Origin: an uncultured Alphaproteobacteria bacterium
GTDB lineage: Bacteria; Pseudomonadota; Alphaproteobacteria; HIMB59
Assembly (NCBI GenBank): GCA_902546975.1
Contig: CACCLU010000003.1
Coordinates: 124,001 to 188,000, forward strand
Length of the DNA: 64,000 bases
Direction of reading: 5' to 3'
Both the position numbers and the translations under genes were made by a program. The notes below the pieces were generated by a model, which worked only from the letters and a program-made list of their open reading frames with translations, was not told the DNA's origin and did not search any database. Each line of letters starts with the position of its first letter. The stretch's first letter is position 1. Below are positions 1 through 12,097 of the stretch, piece by piece.

Positions 1-942
1 GTCTCTTTCATACAAAAAACGTGCTTTAAGTGATTGATTTATGATTTGATAAGCCTCTAAATTTTCATTATCAAACAAACTATTTCCTTTTAAAAAATTA
101 ATTTTTTTTAGGTTGAATTCTATTTTCTTAATACCGCTGTCTATAAGCAAAACATTTTTTCTTTCTTCGTTTATCTCAACATCGCTTTTTAGGAGGTCTT
201 GAGTAATTTCATAGCATAATTTAAAAAGTTTAATGGGAGTCTTCACAGGTCCTGAAATACCTAAAGGTGACCTTGACTCATCGATCAGTACAGAGTCAGC
301 CTCATCAATTAAAGCTATATGATGCTCATTTTGCATTTTTGGTTGATTGATTCCTCTTAAATTATCTCTCAGATAATCAAAGCAAAATTCATTATTATTT
401 CCATATACGACATGAGATTTATAGCTACTTACTTTTTCTTCAACAGTTTGGCTGTTTTGAATGTATGAATAGCTTATGTTTAAGTATTCAAAAATTGGTC
501 CCATCCAAAGAGAGTCTCTTTTCGCTAAATAATCATTAACAGTAATTAAATGAACTTTTTTATTTAAGACATAATTTAATATGATTGGAATTGTTGCGGC
601 AAGTGTTTTGCCTTCTCCAGTTTTCATTTCAGCAACAAATCCATGATAAAGAGCAATACCTCCAATTATTTGAGAGTCATAATGTCTGAGTTCAATAGTT
701 CTTTTTGATACTTCTCTCAATAGAGCACATACGAAACTTATATCCTCATCTGACAATTCCTCTTTTTGATTAGAAATATAATTTTGTTTTAAGTTTTCAA
801 TCTTATGAGTCATTGCTTCTTTTGATAAATTTGAAATATCCGCTTCTAATTGATTTATATTATTTAAATATTTATCTGAAATTTCTTTAATTAAATTTGA
901 ATTTTTTTTTGAGGAAAAAAAATTATTTATTTTTTCGAACAT
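1..942 (-). CDS. secA: Preprotein translocase ATPase SecA (N-terminal part, runs off window start)
   Basis: Reverse-strand reading from CAT at 940-942 gives MFEKINNFFSSKKNSN...RTIELRHYDSQIIGGIALYHGFVAEMKTGEGKTLAAT, typical SecA N-terminus with Walker A. Confidence 0.95.
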   Translation of the reverse strand, partial: MFEKINNFFSSKKNSNLIKEISDKYLNNINQLEADISNLSKEAMTHKIENLKQNYISNQKEELSDEDISFVCALLREVSKRTIELRHYDSQIIGGIALYHGFVAEMKTGEGKTLAATIPIILNYVLNKKVHLITVNDYLAKRDSLWMGPIFEYLNISYSYIQNSQTVEEKVSSYKSHVVYGNNNEFCFDYLRDNLRGINQPKMQNEHHIALIDEADSVLIDESRSPLGISGPVKTPIKLFKLCYEITQDLLKSDVEINEERKNVLLIDSGIKKIEFNLKKINFLKGNSLFDNENLEAYQIINQSLKARFLYERD

Positions 943-968
943 TTAATTACAAATATACTAAATTTATA

Positions 969-1676
969 TTATTTCCATGATGTAAATGTAGCAATCTCTA
1001 TTTCTAATGGGATATATTTATGATTATCAATTAATTTTGAAAATAAATTATTTGTTAATTTTAAAAAATCTTTTTTAAAGCTATGTTTCTCATTAAAAAA
1101 ATTTGAAATCCCAAACTTTCTAAAATCACTTCTAATTTTGTTCAAAGAACTATAGTTTATTTCTAGGTTATCTATACCTACTACAACATCTTTATATTTA
1201 CTTTTATTCAAATCCTCTATCAATTTTGTAGTTTCTAAAAATGGCCCAAATCTCCTATAAACTCCACCAAAAATCTTTTCATCAATTTCTAAAAAAATAT
1301 TTTGAAGTGTTCTCATTGAATTTGATGTTATGGTATTGAAGCAAAATAAACTGTTTTCGTTTAATTTAGATAAAATTTTATTAAAAATATCATTGCTATT
1401 CAAAAACAATGGTATTTGTAGAGAAAAATTTGATATAGCTGCATCAAACTTACCTTCAACTACGCTAATATCATTGACATTTATAATTTTTGTATTACTA
1501 AAATTGGACTCCTCTATGCAAAGATCTTCATCTAGAATTAGACAGTTTTCTATTTTTTTTGACATGAACTTTAATTTATCATTAATTAAACCTGACCCAT
1601 TTTTTGAAATTAAATTATCTTTGTCAAAATATGCCTTTCTTCTAATATTCCTCTTTTTTAAATTAAATTCATTCAT
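969..1676 (-). CDS. SAM-dependent methyltransferase, BioC/NDUFAF5-like
   Basis: ORF; overall layout resembles the alphaproteobacterial BioC-like/NDUFAF5 family (N-terminal KRNIRRKAYFDK..., AAISNFSLQ..). Divergent sequence. Confidence 0.6.
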   Translation of the reverse strand: MNEFNLKKRNIRRKAYFDKDNLISKNGSGLINDKLKFMSKKIENCLILDEDLCIEESNFSNTKIINVNDISVVEGKFDAAISNFSLQIPLFLNSNDIFNKILSKLNENSLFCFNTITSNSMRTLQNIFLEIDEKIFGGVYRRFGPFLETTKLIEDLNKSKYKDVVVGIDNLEINYSSLNKIRSDFRKFGISNFFNEKHSFKKDFLKLTNNLFSKLIDNHKYIPLEIEIATFTSWK

Positions 1677-1697
1677 AATGTGCTAAAGTAACTTACC

Positions 1698-2006
1698 ATG
1701 ATATCGAGATTTAATTTAGACCAAAAAAGGCTTACATTTTATGAAAATCCAGAATTATTTCATAAAGAATTTACTGAATTAATTTCATCAAATAATGATA
1801 ATGAATTTTTGTATTCTACTGAAGAACCAATTGTAGTTCTAAATAAAGATAAGACTTTAAAATTAACCCTAGTAAAAGATAAGAAGGAATTAGAGTATAT
1901 ATTATTTTCAAACCATAGTATTTCTATTTTACCTCAAGAAAAAATAAAAATTCATAAAGCTATTAGAGACGTATCAAATTACATTATTTATAAATTAAAT
2001 AATTAA
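1698..2006 (+). CDS. Hypothetical protein (102 aa)
   Basis: ORF directly abutting the nitrilase-family gene; no family recognised. Confidence 0.5.
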   Translation: MISRFNLDQKRLTFYENPELFHKEFTELISSNNDNEFLYSTEEPIVVLNKDKTLKLTLVKDKKELEYILFSNHSISILPQEKIKIHKAIRDVSNYIIYKLNN

Positions 2007-2795
2007 ATGAAGGTTGCACTGATTCAAATTACAGTCGGTTCAAACTTTGATGAAAATTTTGAAAAATCAAAAAAATTTTTACAAGATAGTTTAAACTCAA
2101 GCCCAGATTTCATTTTACTACCTGAGTGCTTTCTCTTTTTATCAAGTAAATCAAAAATTTTAATTGAAATGAATCATGACTCTGTAAAATATTTTAAAAA
2201 TTTTTCAAAGATAAATAACGTATATTTACTATTGGGATCAATTCCCATAACAGAAAATGATAAATTATTTAATCGGTCAATTTTAATTAATCCTGATGGA
2301 GATATAATTTCAATTTATGACAAAATTCATATGTTTGACATTACTTTAAAAAATGGTGAGTCATACAAAGAAAGTGATTTTTACTCATCTGGAAGTGAAT
2401 TAAAAATCACTAAAGTATTGGGTCACTCAGTTGGTCATACTATTTGTTATGATTTGAGGTACCCTAAATTGTACAGAGCTTTGGCAAAAAAAGGTTCACA
2501 AATTATTGTTGTCCCTTCAGCATTTACGCACACAACAGGTAAGGCTCATTGGCATTCTCTTATTAAAGCAAGGGCTATTGAGAATGGAGTTTTTATATTG
2601 GCACCTAATCAATGGGGAGTAAATAATGAAAAAAGAGTAACTTATGGGCATACTTTAATAGTAGACCCTTGGGGAGAGACATTAGCTGAAGCTGAAGATG
2701 GTGAAATGATCATTGCTGCTGAACTTGATTTAAATAGAGTTAGAGAGTGTCAAAACGCAATACCTGTATTAGAAAATGATAGAAATTTTGATTAA
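2007..2795 (+). CDS. Carbon-nitrogen hydrolase (nitrilase superfamily)
   Basis: E-K-C triad context: LLPECFLF, YDKIHMFD, GHTICYDLRYPKLYRALA. Confidence 0.92.
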   Translation: MKVALIQITVGSNFDENFEKSKKFLQDSLNSSPDFILLPECFLFLSSKSKILIEMNHDSVKYFKNFSKINNVYLLLGSIPITENDKLFNRSILINPDGDIISIYDKIHMFDITLKNGESYKESDFYSSGSELKITKVLGHSVGHTICYDLRYPKLYRALAKKGSQIIVVPSAFTHTTGKAHWHSLIKARAIENGVFILAPNQWGVNNEKRVTYGHTLIVDPWGETLAEAEDGEMIIAAELDLNRVRECQNAIPVLENDRNFD

Positions 2796-2834
2796 TATTA
2801 TTGAAAATTATCATTGAATGACCAAATATAAAGA

Positions 2835-3269
2835 ATGATAAAATTTGATTTAATTTGCGAAAATCAACACATATTTGAAGCTAGTTTTGATGACTCAAAC
2901 TCTTTTGAAAAACAAAAAAGGAAAAAACAAATTGAATGCCCTTTCTGTAATTCATCAACAATATCAAAATCAGTTATGGCACCAAACATTTCTGGTAAAT
3001 CAACAAGTTCAGCTAAAATAAATCGTGAAAAAAAGAAATTATTTTCAAATTATAATAAACAATTAAATAAAATTAAATCTGAAATAGAAAAAAATTTTAC
3101 ATATGTTGGAAAAAAATTTCCAGAAGAGGCTAGAAAAATTCATTATGGTGAAGCTAAAGATAAACCTATTTATGGAGAGGCAACTGAAAAAGAAAGTCAA
3201 GAATTGGTCGATGAGGGCATAGGTTTAGTAAGACTCCCTTTTAGTAAAAAAGAAAAAAATAAAAATTAG
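2835..3269 (+). CDS. DUF1178 family protein
   Basis: Start MIKFDLICENQHIFEASF, C-x2-C (CPFC), conserved C-terminal GEATEKESQELVDEGI. Confidence 0.9.
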   Translation: MIKFDLICENQHIFEASFDDSNSFEKQKRKKQIECPFCNSSTISKSVMAPNISGKSTSSAKINREKKKLFSNYNKQLNKIKSEIEKNFTYVGKKFPEEARKIHYGEAKDKPIYGEATEKESQELVDEGIGLVRLPFSKKEKNKN

Positions 3270-3922
3270 TATTTCAAAGTACCAAAGTAATTTACTAAAT
3301 CAAATTTACTTAGTTTGAAAGATTTAAAAATTGGATTGTATTGCATGCCCTCTATATCCATTAAATTTAAATTATTTTTTTGACTAATTGATTGTAATTT
3401 AGAGGGAGATAAAAAAAGATTAAAATCGTGGGTTTTTTTAGGAAGTAGCTTTAAGAGATTCTCAGCAATATCAATTGCTAAATATTTTGATAATAAATTC
3501 TTATTAAGTGTAGATATAAATATATATGCATTTTTATTGAGATTTTTAGTTAAGTTTTCAAAAAGTTGATACTTATCTTGTTCTTCTAAATGTTCTAAGA
3601 ATTCAAACAAAAAAATAACATCAAATTTTTTTTTACAATTTTTTAAAAATTTATTAGCTTCTATATTAATGAGTTTAAAATTTATTTTGTTCTTTATTTT
3701 AAAATTATTCTCGATATCAATACCTGAACACTCTGCACCCATACCATAATAATTATTAAGGAATTCGCCAGTTCCACATCCAAGATCTAAAATTTTTTTA
3801 TTCTTAAAGAATTCATAAATATCTTGTCCACTATGATATCTTAATATTTTTGACATATACTGATGTCTTATAGCCATCATTTGTTCTAATGGTTCGTAAT
3901 ACTTGCTATTATAAGTGTCCAT
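3266..3922 (-). CDS. Class I SAM-dependent methyltransferase (UbiG-like)
   Basis: Motif I ILDLGCGTGEFLNNY; IFLFEFLEHL. Confidence 0.8.
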   Translation of the reverse strand: MDTYNSKYYEPLEQMMAIRHQYMSKILRYHSGQDIYEFFKNKKILDLGCGTGEFLNNYYGMGAECSGIDIENNFKIKNKINFKLINIEANKFLKNCKKKFDVIFLFEFLEHLEEQDKYQLFENLTKNLNKNAYIFISTLNKNLLSKYLAIDIAENLLKLLPKKTHDFNLFLSPSKLQSISQKNNLNLMDIEGMQYNPIFKSFKLSKFDLVNYFGTLKY

Positions 3923-3964
3923 GTTCTTTACATCATAAATGTTAAGAGTATATTACCGTAATTC

Positions 3965-5179
3965 ATGAAAATTAAAGTTTTAAAATTTGGTGGTACATCC
4001 GTTGGGAGTATTGAAGCTATAAAAAGATCAGCAGATATTATTAATTATTGGTCAAAAAAATCAAAAGTTATAGCTGTGTTATCTGCTATGTCAGGTGAAA
4101 CTGATCGTTTAATAAATTTAACAAAATCTTTTTCAAAAAATCCAAATCCAATTGATTTTGATAACGCTATTTCATCAGGTGAAAACGTATCTTGCGCGTT
4201 AATGTCTATATGTCTCAATAATCAAAAGATTAAAGCTAAATCATTACTTAGTTGGCAAATACCGATTATAACATCATCAGAGCATATGAAGTCTAGAATT
4301 TTATCTATTAATAAAAAATTTTTATATGATGAATTAAAAAATTTTGAAGTTCTATTAATTCCTGGTTTCCAAGGTATTAACAACAAGGGAGAATTAACTA
4401 CCTTAGGTAGGGGTGGTTCTGATACTAGTGCTGTTGCTGTTGCGGCAGCGATGGAAACAGAATGTATAATTTATACTGATGTTGAGGGTGTATTTACCAC
4501 TGATCCAAACATAGTACCTAAAGCAAAAAAAATTAATAAAATTTCATATGAAGAAATGCTTGAATTAGCCTCACAAGGGGCTAAGGTTCTTCAAACTCGT
4601 TCTGTTGAGTTAGCTATGAGAAAAAATACTAAATTAAGTGTAAGATCTTCTTTCAAACCCAAAAAAATTGGTACAATGATTACTGACGAAAAAAGTGTTT
4701 TAGAAAATAATACTGTGAGTGGAATAACTTACTCCAAAGATGAAGCAAAAATTACACTTTCAAGAGTACAAGATAAACCCGGAGTCTCTTCAAAAATCTT
4801 TGGCCCATTAGCTAAAGGCAATATAAATGTTGATATGATACTCCAAAATATTTCACAAGATGGAAAGTTTGCAAATTTATCTTTTACTTTGCCAAGATTA
4901 GACTTAGAAAAAGCATTAAAAATACTAAAAAAAGAGAAATCTATAATTGGATATAAAAAAATTATTTCATCTAATAATATTTCAAAAATTTCAGTGGTTG
5001 GAGTAGGGATGAGATCTCATGCTGGAGTTGCCCAAACATTATTTGATACTCTTGGAAAAAATAAAATAAATATTCAAGTTATTACCACTTCAGAAATAAA
5101 AATAAGTATATTAATTCATGAAGATCAAACTGATTTAGCTGTACAAAAATTACATCAAGCCTTCAAACTACATAAATAA
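3965..5179 (+). CDS. lysC: Aspartate kinase
   Basis: KFGGTSVGS start, GRGGSDTSAVAVAAA, C-terminal ACT domains. Confidence 0.96.
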   Translation: MKIKVLKFGGTSVGSIEAIKRSADIINYWSKKSKVIAVLSAMSGETDRLINLTKSFSKNPNPIDFDNAISSGENVSCALMSICLNNQKIKAKSLLSWQIPIITSSEHMKSRILSINKKFLYDELKNFEVLLIPGFQGINNKGELTTLGRGGSDTSAVAVAAAMETECIIYTDVEGVFTTDPNIVPKAKKINKISYEEMLELASQGAKVLQTRSVELAMRKNTKLSVRSSFKPKKIGTMITDEKSVLENNTVSGITYSKDEAKITLSRVQDKPGVSSKIFGPLAKGNINVDMILQNISQDGKFANLSFTLPRLDLEKALKILKKEKSIIGYKKIISSNNISKISVVGVGMRSHAGVAQTLFDTLGKNKINIQVITTSEIKISILIHEDQTDLAVQKLHQAFKLHK

Positions 5180-5184
5180 TTTTT

Positions 5185-5904
5185 TTGGATAAGTTAATTT
5201 CAATCAAAGAGGCAAGAATTAAGAAAGGATTATCAATCAATGATTTATCCAAAGCTCTTAAATTAGATTTAGAAATTATACGACTTTTAGATGATAATTT
5301 AAAACTCCCTAAAAAATATCGTGCTTATCAATCAACTTATAAAAAATCTATATATAGATATTTGGGTTACGAAATTAAATATAAAAGTTTAATTAGTGAT
5401 ATCCCAATCGATTACACTAAACTTTCAATAGTCTATTTCTTATTGTTACTAGTTTTTGTAATTTTAATTTTATTATCATTAAATATATATAATAAATTTA
5501 ACAATCAAATTTCATTTAAAGAGGTTGAAAAAGATCAAATTTATAATGATGTTTATAAGATCTCTAATCAATATGATTTGTATGAATTAAGTCATAATGA
5601 TTTTATAAATAATCTTATCCCGTTAAACAGAGCTAGCTATTCGCAAAATTTATCAATTTTTGCAAAAAATAATAAGACTATTTTTTACAAAATTCAAAAC
5701 AATATTAAAAATACTTTACAATTTGGTGAAATTACCAAATCTAAGGAACTTATTCTCGATTTAGACAATGATTTTTTTATCGATTTATCTAATATAAATA
5801 ATATTGATAAGATAATTTACAGAGGTGTAGAAATTAGATTAAATAGGGAATTAAACTCATATTTATTTAATTTTAACATTAAAGATTTAGAGACTTTATT
5901 ATGA
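5185..5904 (+). CDS. Helix-turn-helix domain protein with one TM (RodZ-like)
   Basis: TTG start; N-terminal HTH ([22 protein letters not shown]), TM segment near residue 90, upstream of ispG. Confidence 0.7.
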   Translation: MDKLISIKEARIKKGLSINDLSKALKLDLEIIRLLDDNLKLPKKYRAYQSTYKKSIYRYLGYEIKYKSLISDIPIDYTKLSIVYFLLLLVFVILILLSLNIYNKFNNQISFKEVEKDQIYNDVYKISNQYDLYELSHNDFINNLIPLNRASYSQNLSIFAKNNKTIFYKIQNNIKNTLQFGEITKSKELILDLDNDFFIDLSNINNIDKIIYRGVEIRLNRELNSYLFNFNIKDLETLL

Positions 5905-6995
5905 AATACTCTCATTCAATAAAGAGAAAAAAAACAAAAAAAATTCAAATTGGAAATATTTTTGTCGGTGGAGACTCTCCAATTACGGTTCAGACAATGA
6001 CAAATACCCTTACACATGACATTGATGCAACACTTGAGCAGATATCTCTCATTGAGCAAGAGGGATGCGATATAGTCAGAGTTTCAGTTCCTGATGAAAA
6101 ATCATCAAAAGCATTAAAAAAAATAATTCCTGAAATTAAGATCCCCTTAGTCGCTGATATTCACTTTCATTATAAAAGAGCACTTGAGGCTGCAGAAAAT
6201 GGAGCACATTGTCTTCGAATAAATCCAGGCAATATTGGCTCTGGGGAAAAAGTAAAAGAGGTTGTTGAAGCTGCTAAGCAGAACAAAATACCTATAAGAA
6301 TAGGTGTTAATGCTGGAAGTTTAGAAAAATCAATATTAGAAAAATATAAAAGCCCAACCTCTGAGGCATTATTTGAGAGTGCTAAGCTAAATATAAAACT
6401 TTTAGAGGATCTAAATTTTGATAATTTTAAAATTAGTGTTAAAGCTTCTAATGTTTTTACAGCAGTAGAGTCATATAGAAAGTTATCTAATTTTTGTGAT
6501 TATCCTCTTCATTTAGGTATTACTGAAGCAGGAAGTTATTTTAGTGGATCAATAAAATCTTCTATAGGTCTTGGATTGCTTCTTTATGATGGTATTGGCG
6601 ATACAGTGAGAGTTTCACTTTCAGATCATCCAACTCAAGAGGTCAAAGTAGGGTTTGAAATGTTAAAATCACTAAATTTAAGAGATTATGGTGTAACAAT
6701 AATATCTTGCCCATCTTGCGCAAGACAGCAATTTGATGTTATTGAGACAGTTAAAAATGTTGAGAAAAAACTCTCTCACATTAAAAAACCTATAACAGTT
6801 TCAATTATTGGATGTGTTGTTAATGGGCCAGGTGAAGCTACAATGACTAACATAGGCATAACAGGTGGTGGAAATAACACGCATATGGTATACGTCGATG
6901 GAGAAAAAAGCCATAGGATACAAGACGAAGATTTAGTTGAGTACTTAGTTAAAACTATAGAAAATAAAGTTGATCAGATTCATCATTTAAAATGA
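5901..6995 (+). CDS. ispG: 4-hydroxy-3-methylbut-2-en-1-yl diphosphate synthase
   Basis: [38 protein letters not shown]. Confidence 0.96.
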   Translation: MKYSHSIKRKKTKKIQIGNIFVGGDSPITVQTMTNTLTHDIDATLEQISLIEQEGCDIVRVSVPDEKSSKALKKIIPEIKIPLVADIHFHYKRALEAAENGAHCLRINPGNIGSGEKVKEVVEAAKQNKIPIRIGVNAGSLEKSILEKYKSPTSEALFESAKLNIKLLEDLNFDNFKISVKASNVFTAVESYRKLSNFCDYPLHLGITEAGSYFSGSIKSSIGLGLLLYDGIGDTVRVSLSDHPTQEVKVGFEMLKSLNLRDYGVTIISCPSCARQQFDVIETVKNVEKKLSHIKKPITVSIIGCVVNGPGEATMTNIGITGGGNNTHMVYVDGEKSHRIQDEDLVEYLVKTIENKVDQIHHLK

Positions 6996-8239
6996 AAAGA
7001 AATATTAGTTTAGTAAAAGGCACACATGATATTCATGGAGCTGAAATGGAGAAGTTTGAATTTATTATTGAAAAATTTTATTCAATCTGTAGGAATTTCA
7101 ATTTTAAATCTATACAAACTCCTATTTTGGAACAACAAGATTTATTCTCTAGGACCGTAGGCGAGCAAACTGATATTGTCTCTAAAGAGATGTATTCATT
7201 TTTAGATAAAGGAGAAGCATATATTTGTTTAAGACCTGAGGCCACAAGTAGTCTAGCTAGGTTTGCTGCTTCAAACTATCAATCGGGCTTACTTAAATTA
7301 ATTACTCACGGCCCAATGTTTAGAAGAGAAAGACCTCAAAAAGGTAGATATAGACAGTTTCATCAAATAAATATTGAGTCTATTGGTGAAAAAAGTCCTT
7401 ATGTAGATTTTGAATTAATTCTAATCGCAAAGTTATTATTTGATGACCTTGGAATTAAAGAAAATAAACATAGGTTATTAATTAATTCTTTAGGGTCAAA
7501 AGAGGATCAAATCAAATATGCTTATGAATTAAAAAAATATTTAACTGAATTTAAAAAACAGTTATCAGAAATCTCACAATCTAGATTGGATAAAAATCCA
7601 CTTAGAATTTTGGATAGTAAAGATCCAAAAGACTATGAAATATTAGTAAATGCTCCAAAAATTAGCGAACACTTATCTAAAGATAGTAAAAATTATTTCA
7701 ATCAAGTTAAAAAACTTTTAAACGATAATAAAATTAAATTTTTTGAAGACCCAAAATTAGTTAGAGGATTAGATTATTATTCACATACGGCTTTTGAGTT
7801 TCAAACAAATGAAGATAAAAGACAAAATGCAATATTAGCTGGCGGTAGGTATGACAATTTAATTAGCATGATTTCTTCTAGAGATATACCAGGAGTTGGC
7901 TGGGCAGCTGGTATAGAAAGATTAATGGATTTGATATCTATAAAAGATGAAAAGTCAGAATTAGATAAAAAGATATTATTTGCCGTCCAAGATGAGTCTT
8001 ATTTAAATAATAATAGAATTTTAAAACAAATTTACAGTTTAAGATATAATCATGAAGTTAGAGTTAGTAAAAATATAAAAAAACTTTTTAGTTATGCAGA
8101 TAAAAACAATTTCAATTTTATTCTTCTTATTGGTGAAGAAGAGATCAAAAATAAAAAAATTATTTTTAAAGATTTAAAAAATAAAAATCAGAAATCTTTT
8201 GAAATTTCCAAATTCGAGCTTAAAAATGAAATTAGATAA
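6992..8239 (+). CDS. hisS: Histidyl-tRNA synthetase
   Basis: [73 protein letters not shown]. Confidence 0.95.
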   Translation: MKRNISLVKGTHDIHGAEMEKFEFIIEKFYSICRNFNFKSIQTPILEQQDLFSRTVGEQTDIVSKEMYSFLDKGEAYICLRPEATSSLARFAASNYQSGLLKLITHGPMFRRERPQKGRYRQFHQINIESIGEKSPYVDFELILIAKLLFDDLGIKENKHRLLINSLGSKEDQIKYAYELKKYLTEFKKQLSEISQSRLDKNPLRILDSKDPKDYEILVNAPKISEHLSKDSKNYFNQVKKLLNDNKIKFFEDPKLVRGLDYYSHTAFEFQTNEDKRQNAILAGGRYDNLISMISSRDIPGVGWAAGIERLMDLISIKDEKSELDKKILFAVQDESYLNNNRILKQIYSLRYNHEVRVSKNIKKLFSYADKNNFNFILLIGEEEIKNKKIIFKDLKNKNQKSFEISKFELKNEIR

Positions 8240-9305
8240 ACAAATCATTGATTTAAAAAACAAATTTAACCAATTAAATGAGAAACTTTTAAATTCTCAA
8301 AACTTAAAAAATGAGGAAATTATTCAAATAAATAAAGATTTATCAAAATTGGAGCCAATTATTGCTCTATCTGACACCATTAAAAATTTAGATAAGGAAA
8401 TCAAAGGCTATAAAGAAATACTTGAAAATGAAAGCGATGAAGAGCTCCGAAATTTAGCAAAACAAGAACTACCTTTGTATGAGAAAGATTTAGAAATTAA
8501 AAATAAAGAATTACTAATTGCTCTACTGCCTAAAGATGAGGCTGATGATAAAAATGTAATTTTAGAAATAAGGGCTGGTACCGGAGGAGATGAGGCTGCA
8601 TTATTTGCTGGAGATTTATATAGAATGTATGAGCGATATTCCTCATTAAAAAGTTGGAAGTTTCAGCCAATGGAGAAGAGCGAGACAGGATTGAAGGGTA
8701 TAAAAGAAGCAATAATAGAAATTAAAGGAGATGGTGTATTTAAATTTTTAAAAAATGAGTCTGGTGTCCACAGAGTTCAACGCATACCAGAAACTGAGTC
8801 TGGGGGGAGGATTCACACCTCGGCTGCAACTGTTGCTGTTTTGCCAGAAGCTGAAGACGTTGACTTAGAGATAAAAGATACTGATTTAAGAATAGACGTT
8901 TATAGATCAGGAGGGGCGGGAGGCCAATCGGTAAATACAACAGATAGCGCTGTAAGAATTACACATTTACCAACAAACATAGTAGTAACTCAACAAGACG
9001 AAAGATCTCAACATAAAAATAAAGCTAAAGCATTAAAAATTCTACGATCTAGATTATATGAAGTTGAAAGAATTAAGAAACAAGAAGAGGTTTCATCCAA
9101 TAGAAAAAATCAAGTTGGTTCAGGAGATAGATCTGAAAGAATTAGAACATATAATTTTCCACAGGGCAGAGTATCAGATCATAGAATTAACTTAACGCTC
9201 TATAAATTAGACCAGTTTTTAACTGGCGAGGCATTAGATGAAATGATATCAGCTTTGTCAGCCAGTGAACAAGCCGAAAAATTAAGTCAACTTAATGCTA
9301 ATTAA
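8226..9305 (+). CDS. prfA: Peptide chain release factor 1
   Basis: [13 protein letters not shown] and GGQ motif ([20 protein letters not shown]); start re-placed from 8199 to ATG 8226 (MKLDKQI), overlapping hisS by 14 bp. Confidence 0.95.
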   Translation: MKLDKQIIDLKNKFNQLNEKLLNSQNLKNEEIIQINKDLSKLEPIIALSDTIKNLDKEIKGYKEILENESDEELRNLAKQELPLYEKDLEIKNKELLIALLPKDEADDKNVILEIRAGTGGDEAALFAGDLYRMYERYSSLKSWKFQPMEKSETGLKGIKEAIIEIKGDGVFKFLKNESGVHRVQRIPETESGGRIHTSAATVAVLPEAEDVDLEIKDTDLRIDVYRSGGAGGQSVNTTDSAVRITHLPTNIVVTQQDERSQHKNKAKALKILRSRLYEVERIKKQEEVSSNRKNQVGSGDRSERIRTYNFPQGRVSDHRINLTLYKLDQFLTGEALDEMISALSASEQAEKLSQLNAN

Positions 9306-10161
9306 TAATTATTTAAGTAAATTAGATATAAAAAAAATATTACTTAAAAATTTAAAATCAATTTCTGGATCTCAAGCTGAGCAAGAGTCCCAAATAATGA
9401 TTTCTTATTCATCTAATAGTGAAAATAATTTAGATATTAATAATAGTGAAGTTGATCAAGAATTAATTAATAAGATCCTAAATGAAAGAGTAAAAGGAAA
9501 GCCATTAGCAAAAATAATCAACGAAAAAGGTTTTTGGAAAAAAATTTTTTATACAGATGATTACACTTTAGATCCAAGAGCTGACTCTGAAATATTAGTT
9601 GAACAAATATTAATTGATTGTAAAAAAAATAAAAATCAAAAACACTTGAAGTTGCTTGATTTATGTTGCGGGACTGGGTGTCTCGGAATTTCTATTATAG
9701 ATGAGCTAGATAATGCATTTTGTGATTTTATTGATGTTTCCAATGATGCTCTTACTGCTTGCAAAAAAAATATAATAAAATTTAAACTGCAACAAAAAAC
9801 AAATATATTCCACTCAAATTTATTTGAAAATTATCCAATAAATAGACTGAAATATATTGATTTTATTGTTTGTAACCCACCATATATACCAACAAGAAAT
9901 TATTTAAATTTAAATAAGGAGACTTTACATGATCCAAGAATTTCACTTGATGGTGGAAAATTAGGCATGGATTATTACGTTAAAATTATTAATTTTTTAA
10001 CTAGTGTAAAGTTTAAAGGGGTTGTTTATTTTGAAATTGATCCAATTATCACTAAAAAAATGTATAAATTATTATTAGAAAAAGGTGTAAAAATAGTTTA
10101 TAAAAAAACTGATTATCTAAATTTAGACAGACTGATAAAGATAAAATTCCCTACTATTTAA
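9295..10161 (+). CDS. prmC: Release factor glutamine methyltransferase
   Basis: [14 protein letters not shown] and catalytic NPPYIP; downstream of prfA. Confidence 0.92.
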   Translation: MLINNYLSKLDIKKILLKNLKSISGSQAEQESQIMISYSSNSENNLDINNSEVDQELINKILNERVKGKPLAKIINEKGFWKKIFYTDDYTLDPRADSEILVEQILIDCKKNKNQKHLKLLDLCCGTGCLGISIIDELDNAFCDFIDVSNDALTACKKNIIKFKLQQKTNIFHSNLFENYPINRLKYIDFIVCNPPYIPTRNYLNLNKETLHDPRISLDGGKLGMDYYVKIINFLTSVKFKGVVYFEIDPIITKKMYKLLLEKGVKIVYKKTDYLNLDRLIKIKFPTI

Positions 10162-10198
10162 TTGATGGGCTTTTTTAGAGATAATCGATAAAAAATTA

Positions 10199-10588
10199 AT
10201 GAAAAATTTTGTAAAAAGAAAGCCTTACGGCGGTCAAAGGAAAATAAACTCCTCTAGATCTGGTGTTGCTGACTCTCCATATCTACAAGCTAATGGAAAT
10301 TCAAACGGTTTTAAAAGAAACGGAAAAAATCCAAAAGATCAATATAACGATTATCTTAACAAAGCAAAAGATGCTAAGGGACAAGGTGACGAAGTATTAG
10401 AGCAGTTTTACCTTCAACACGCTGAACACTATTTTAGACAAACAGATAATTCAAATAGAGGTTTTGTTGCTAGAAAAATTATTAATAAAGACAAAACTGA
10501 AAATAACGACAGCGATTTGAACAAAGACAATAAGTCAGAACGTAACTCAACATCTGATTTTGATGACTTAGCTAGTCAGTTAGCTTAA
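10199..10588 (+). CDS. DUF4167 domain protein
   Basis: KDQYNDYLNKAKDAKGQGDEVLEQFYLQHAEHYFRQ signature; follows prfA-prmC as in other alphaproteobacteria. Confidence 0.88.
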   Translation: MKNFVKRKPYGGQRKINSSRSGVADSPYLQANGNSNGFKRNGKNPKDQYNDYLNKAKDAKGQGDEVLEQFYLQHAEHYFRQTDNSNRGFVARKIINKDKTENNDSDLNKDNKSERNSTSDFDDLASQLA

Positions 10589-12054
10589 TTTATTTTATTT
10601 TTATAAATATTAACTTCTTCATCTATTTCAGAAACTAATATTTGAAATTCATTTAGTTGTTGTTTGTTAAGCTTCCTTCCTGAGGGTAATTTAAGTGTAG
10701 CTGGGTTTATTTGTTTTCCATTCACAATAATTTCATAATGTAAATGAGGTCCAGTTGATTTTCCTGTTGAGCCTACATAACCAATAACATCACCTTGCTT
10801 AACTCTTACACCACTTGATATTCCTTTTTTATAACCATTAAGATGTGCGTAAGCTGTTTTATAAGTACTATCGTGACGAATTCTAATATATTTTCCATAT
10901 CCTCCATTTCTACCTACGTACTCTACAATACCATTTCCAGCAGCAAAAATTGGAGTTCCTGTTGGAGCAGCAAAATCTACTCCTTTATGCATTTTATTAT
11001 AGCCGGAGATAGGATGTTTTCTCATACCATAACTGGAACTAAGCCTTGCACCATTTATTGGAGTTTTCATTAAGCTTTTTGTCATTCCTTCACCTTTTTC
11101 ATCAAAATATTCGCTGAATTCTCCATTGTCATAAAGATAGTATATTAATGGAGTGCCTCTTGATGAAAGCATTAAGTATTTTGGATCTTCGATTTGAATT
11201 GTCTTACCATCATTGTTTACCTTTTTGACAAACAGCATTTCAAAATTATCACCCTCATAAATATCTCTCTGAAAATCAACATCAAAACTGTAAATCCTGA
11301 TAATTTCATTAATTACTATTTCAGATAACCCTTGATCTTTCAAAGCTTTATATAAGCTTGTTTTAATTTTCCCAGTCACAAAAATTTCTTTGGAACTCAA
11401 CGGAATTTCATTAATTTCATAAATAAAATTATCATTTAGGTAAGATATGATTAATTCTTTAGTGTCAGAATATTTATAAATTAGGTCAAAAGTATTTAAA
11501 CCCTCAGCATCATATTCGCTGAATATTTTTACAGTATCCCCAATATATAATTTAGAAAAATCATAATATTCTTTTCCGTTGAGTATTACTAAGTCTATAT
11601 CTCTACCTTTTAGACCTCCTTTTTTTAAAACTTTTGCAAAACTATCTCCCTTGGAAACTATGATTTCATCAAAATTATTATTTAATTTTTCATCTTTCTT
11701 ATTTTCAATTGGTAAAGAGTCTTCAGGTTTTTTTATATTAACTTTCTCTTCTTTTTTGGTTAAATCTTTATCTAAAATATTTGATAAATTTTCAAGTGTT
11801 ATATTTTCAAAATAATTTTTTGATTTTTCTTTATCAAATATTGGATCGTCAAGACTTTCAATACTTATAACATCATAATATTTTTGAAATTTTTTTTTAT
11901 CGAAATAGTTAATATCTACATCATCATAAATATAAGCATATTCATTGTTTATTTTTACGAAATCAGAATAGCTCATATAAAAGCAAAAAAAGCTGATTAT
12001 AACTAATAAAGTTGCTAGTGATGCTTTTATTGTAAAACTATTTGTCCTTGTCAT
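10585..12054 (-). CDS. M23 (LytM) family peptidoglycan endopeptidase
   Basis: C-terminal GMRKHPISGYNKMHKGVDFAAPTGTPIFA...GPHLHYEI, N-terminal TM. Confidence 0.93.
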   Translation of the reverse strand: MTRTNSFTIKASLATLLVIISFFCFYMSYSDFVKINNEYAYIYDDVDINYFDKKKFQKYYDVISIESLDDPIFDKEKSKNYFENITLENLSNILDKDLTKKEEKVNIKKPEDSLPIENKKDEKLNNNFDEIIVSKGDSFAKVLKKGGLKGRDIDLVILNGKEYYDFSKLYIGDTVKIFSEYDAEGLNTFDLIYKYSDTKELIISYLNDNFIYEINEIPLSSKEIFVTGKIKTSLYKALKDQGLSEIVINEIIRIYSFDVDFQRDIYEGDNFEMLFVKKVNNDGKTIQIEDPKYLMLSSRGTPLIYYLYDNGEFSEYFDEKGEGMTKSLMKTPINGARLSSSYGMRKHPISGYNKMHKGVDFAAPTGTPIFAAGNGIVEYVGRNGGYGKYIRIRHDSTYKTAYAHLNGYKKGISSGVRVKQGDVIGYVGSTGKSTGPHLHYEIIVNGKQINPATLKLPSGRKLNKQQLNEFQILVSEIDEEVNIYKNKIN

Positions 12055-12097
12055 TTATTTCTTTATAAAGAAGTAAAATTAATCGATTGTTATCATA

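Noticed and set aside
1330-1686. ORF on + strand antisense to the methyltransferase gene
   Set aside because: Fully overlaps a better-supported minus-strand CDS; low-complexity hydrophobic composition typical of AT-rich antisense frames.
8530-8940. Two minus-strand ORFs inside prfA
   Set aside because: Antisense to a strongly conserved release factor gene; no recognisable domain.
10843-11815. Plus-strand ORFs antisense to the M23 peptidase
   Set aside because: Shadow ORFs over a conserved peptidase; no independent support. The same reasoning applies to other small antisense ORFs in the track (21278, 21924, 24949, 31202, 37309, 37930, 48879, 53862, 54321, 55712, 56496, 57848, 59072, 59329, 62192, 63176, 63771).
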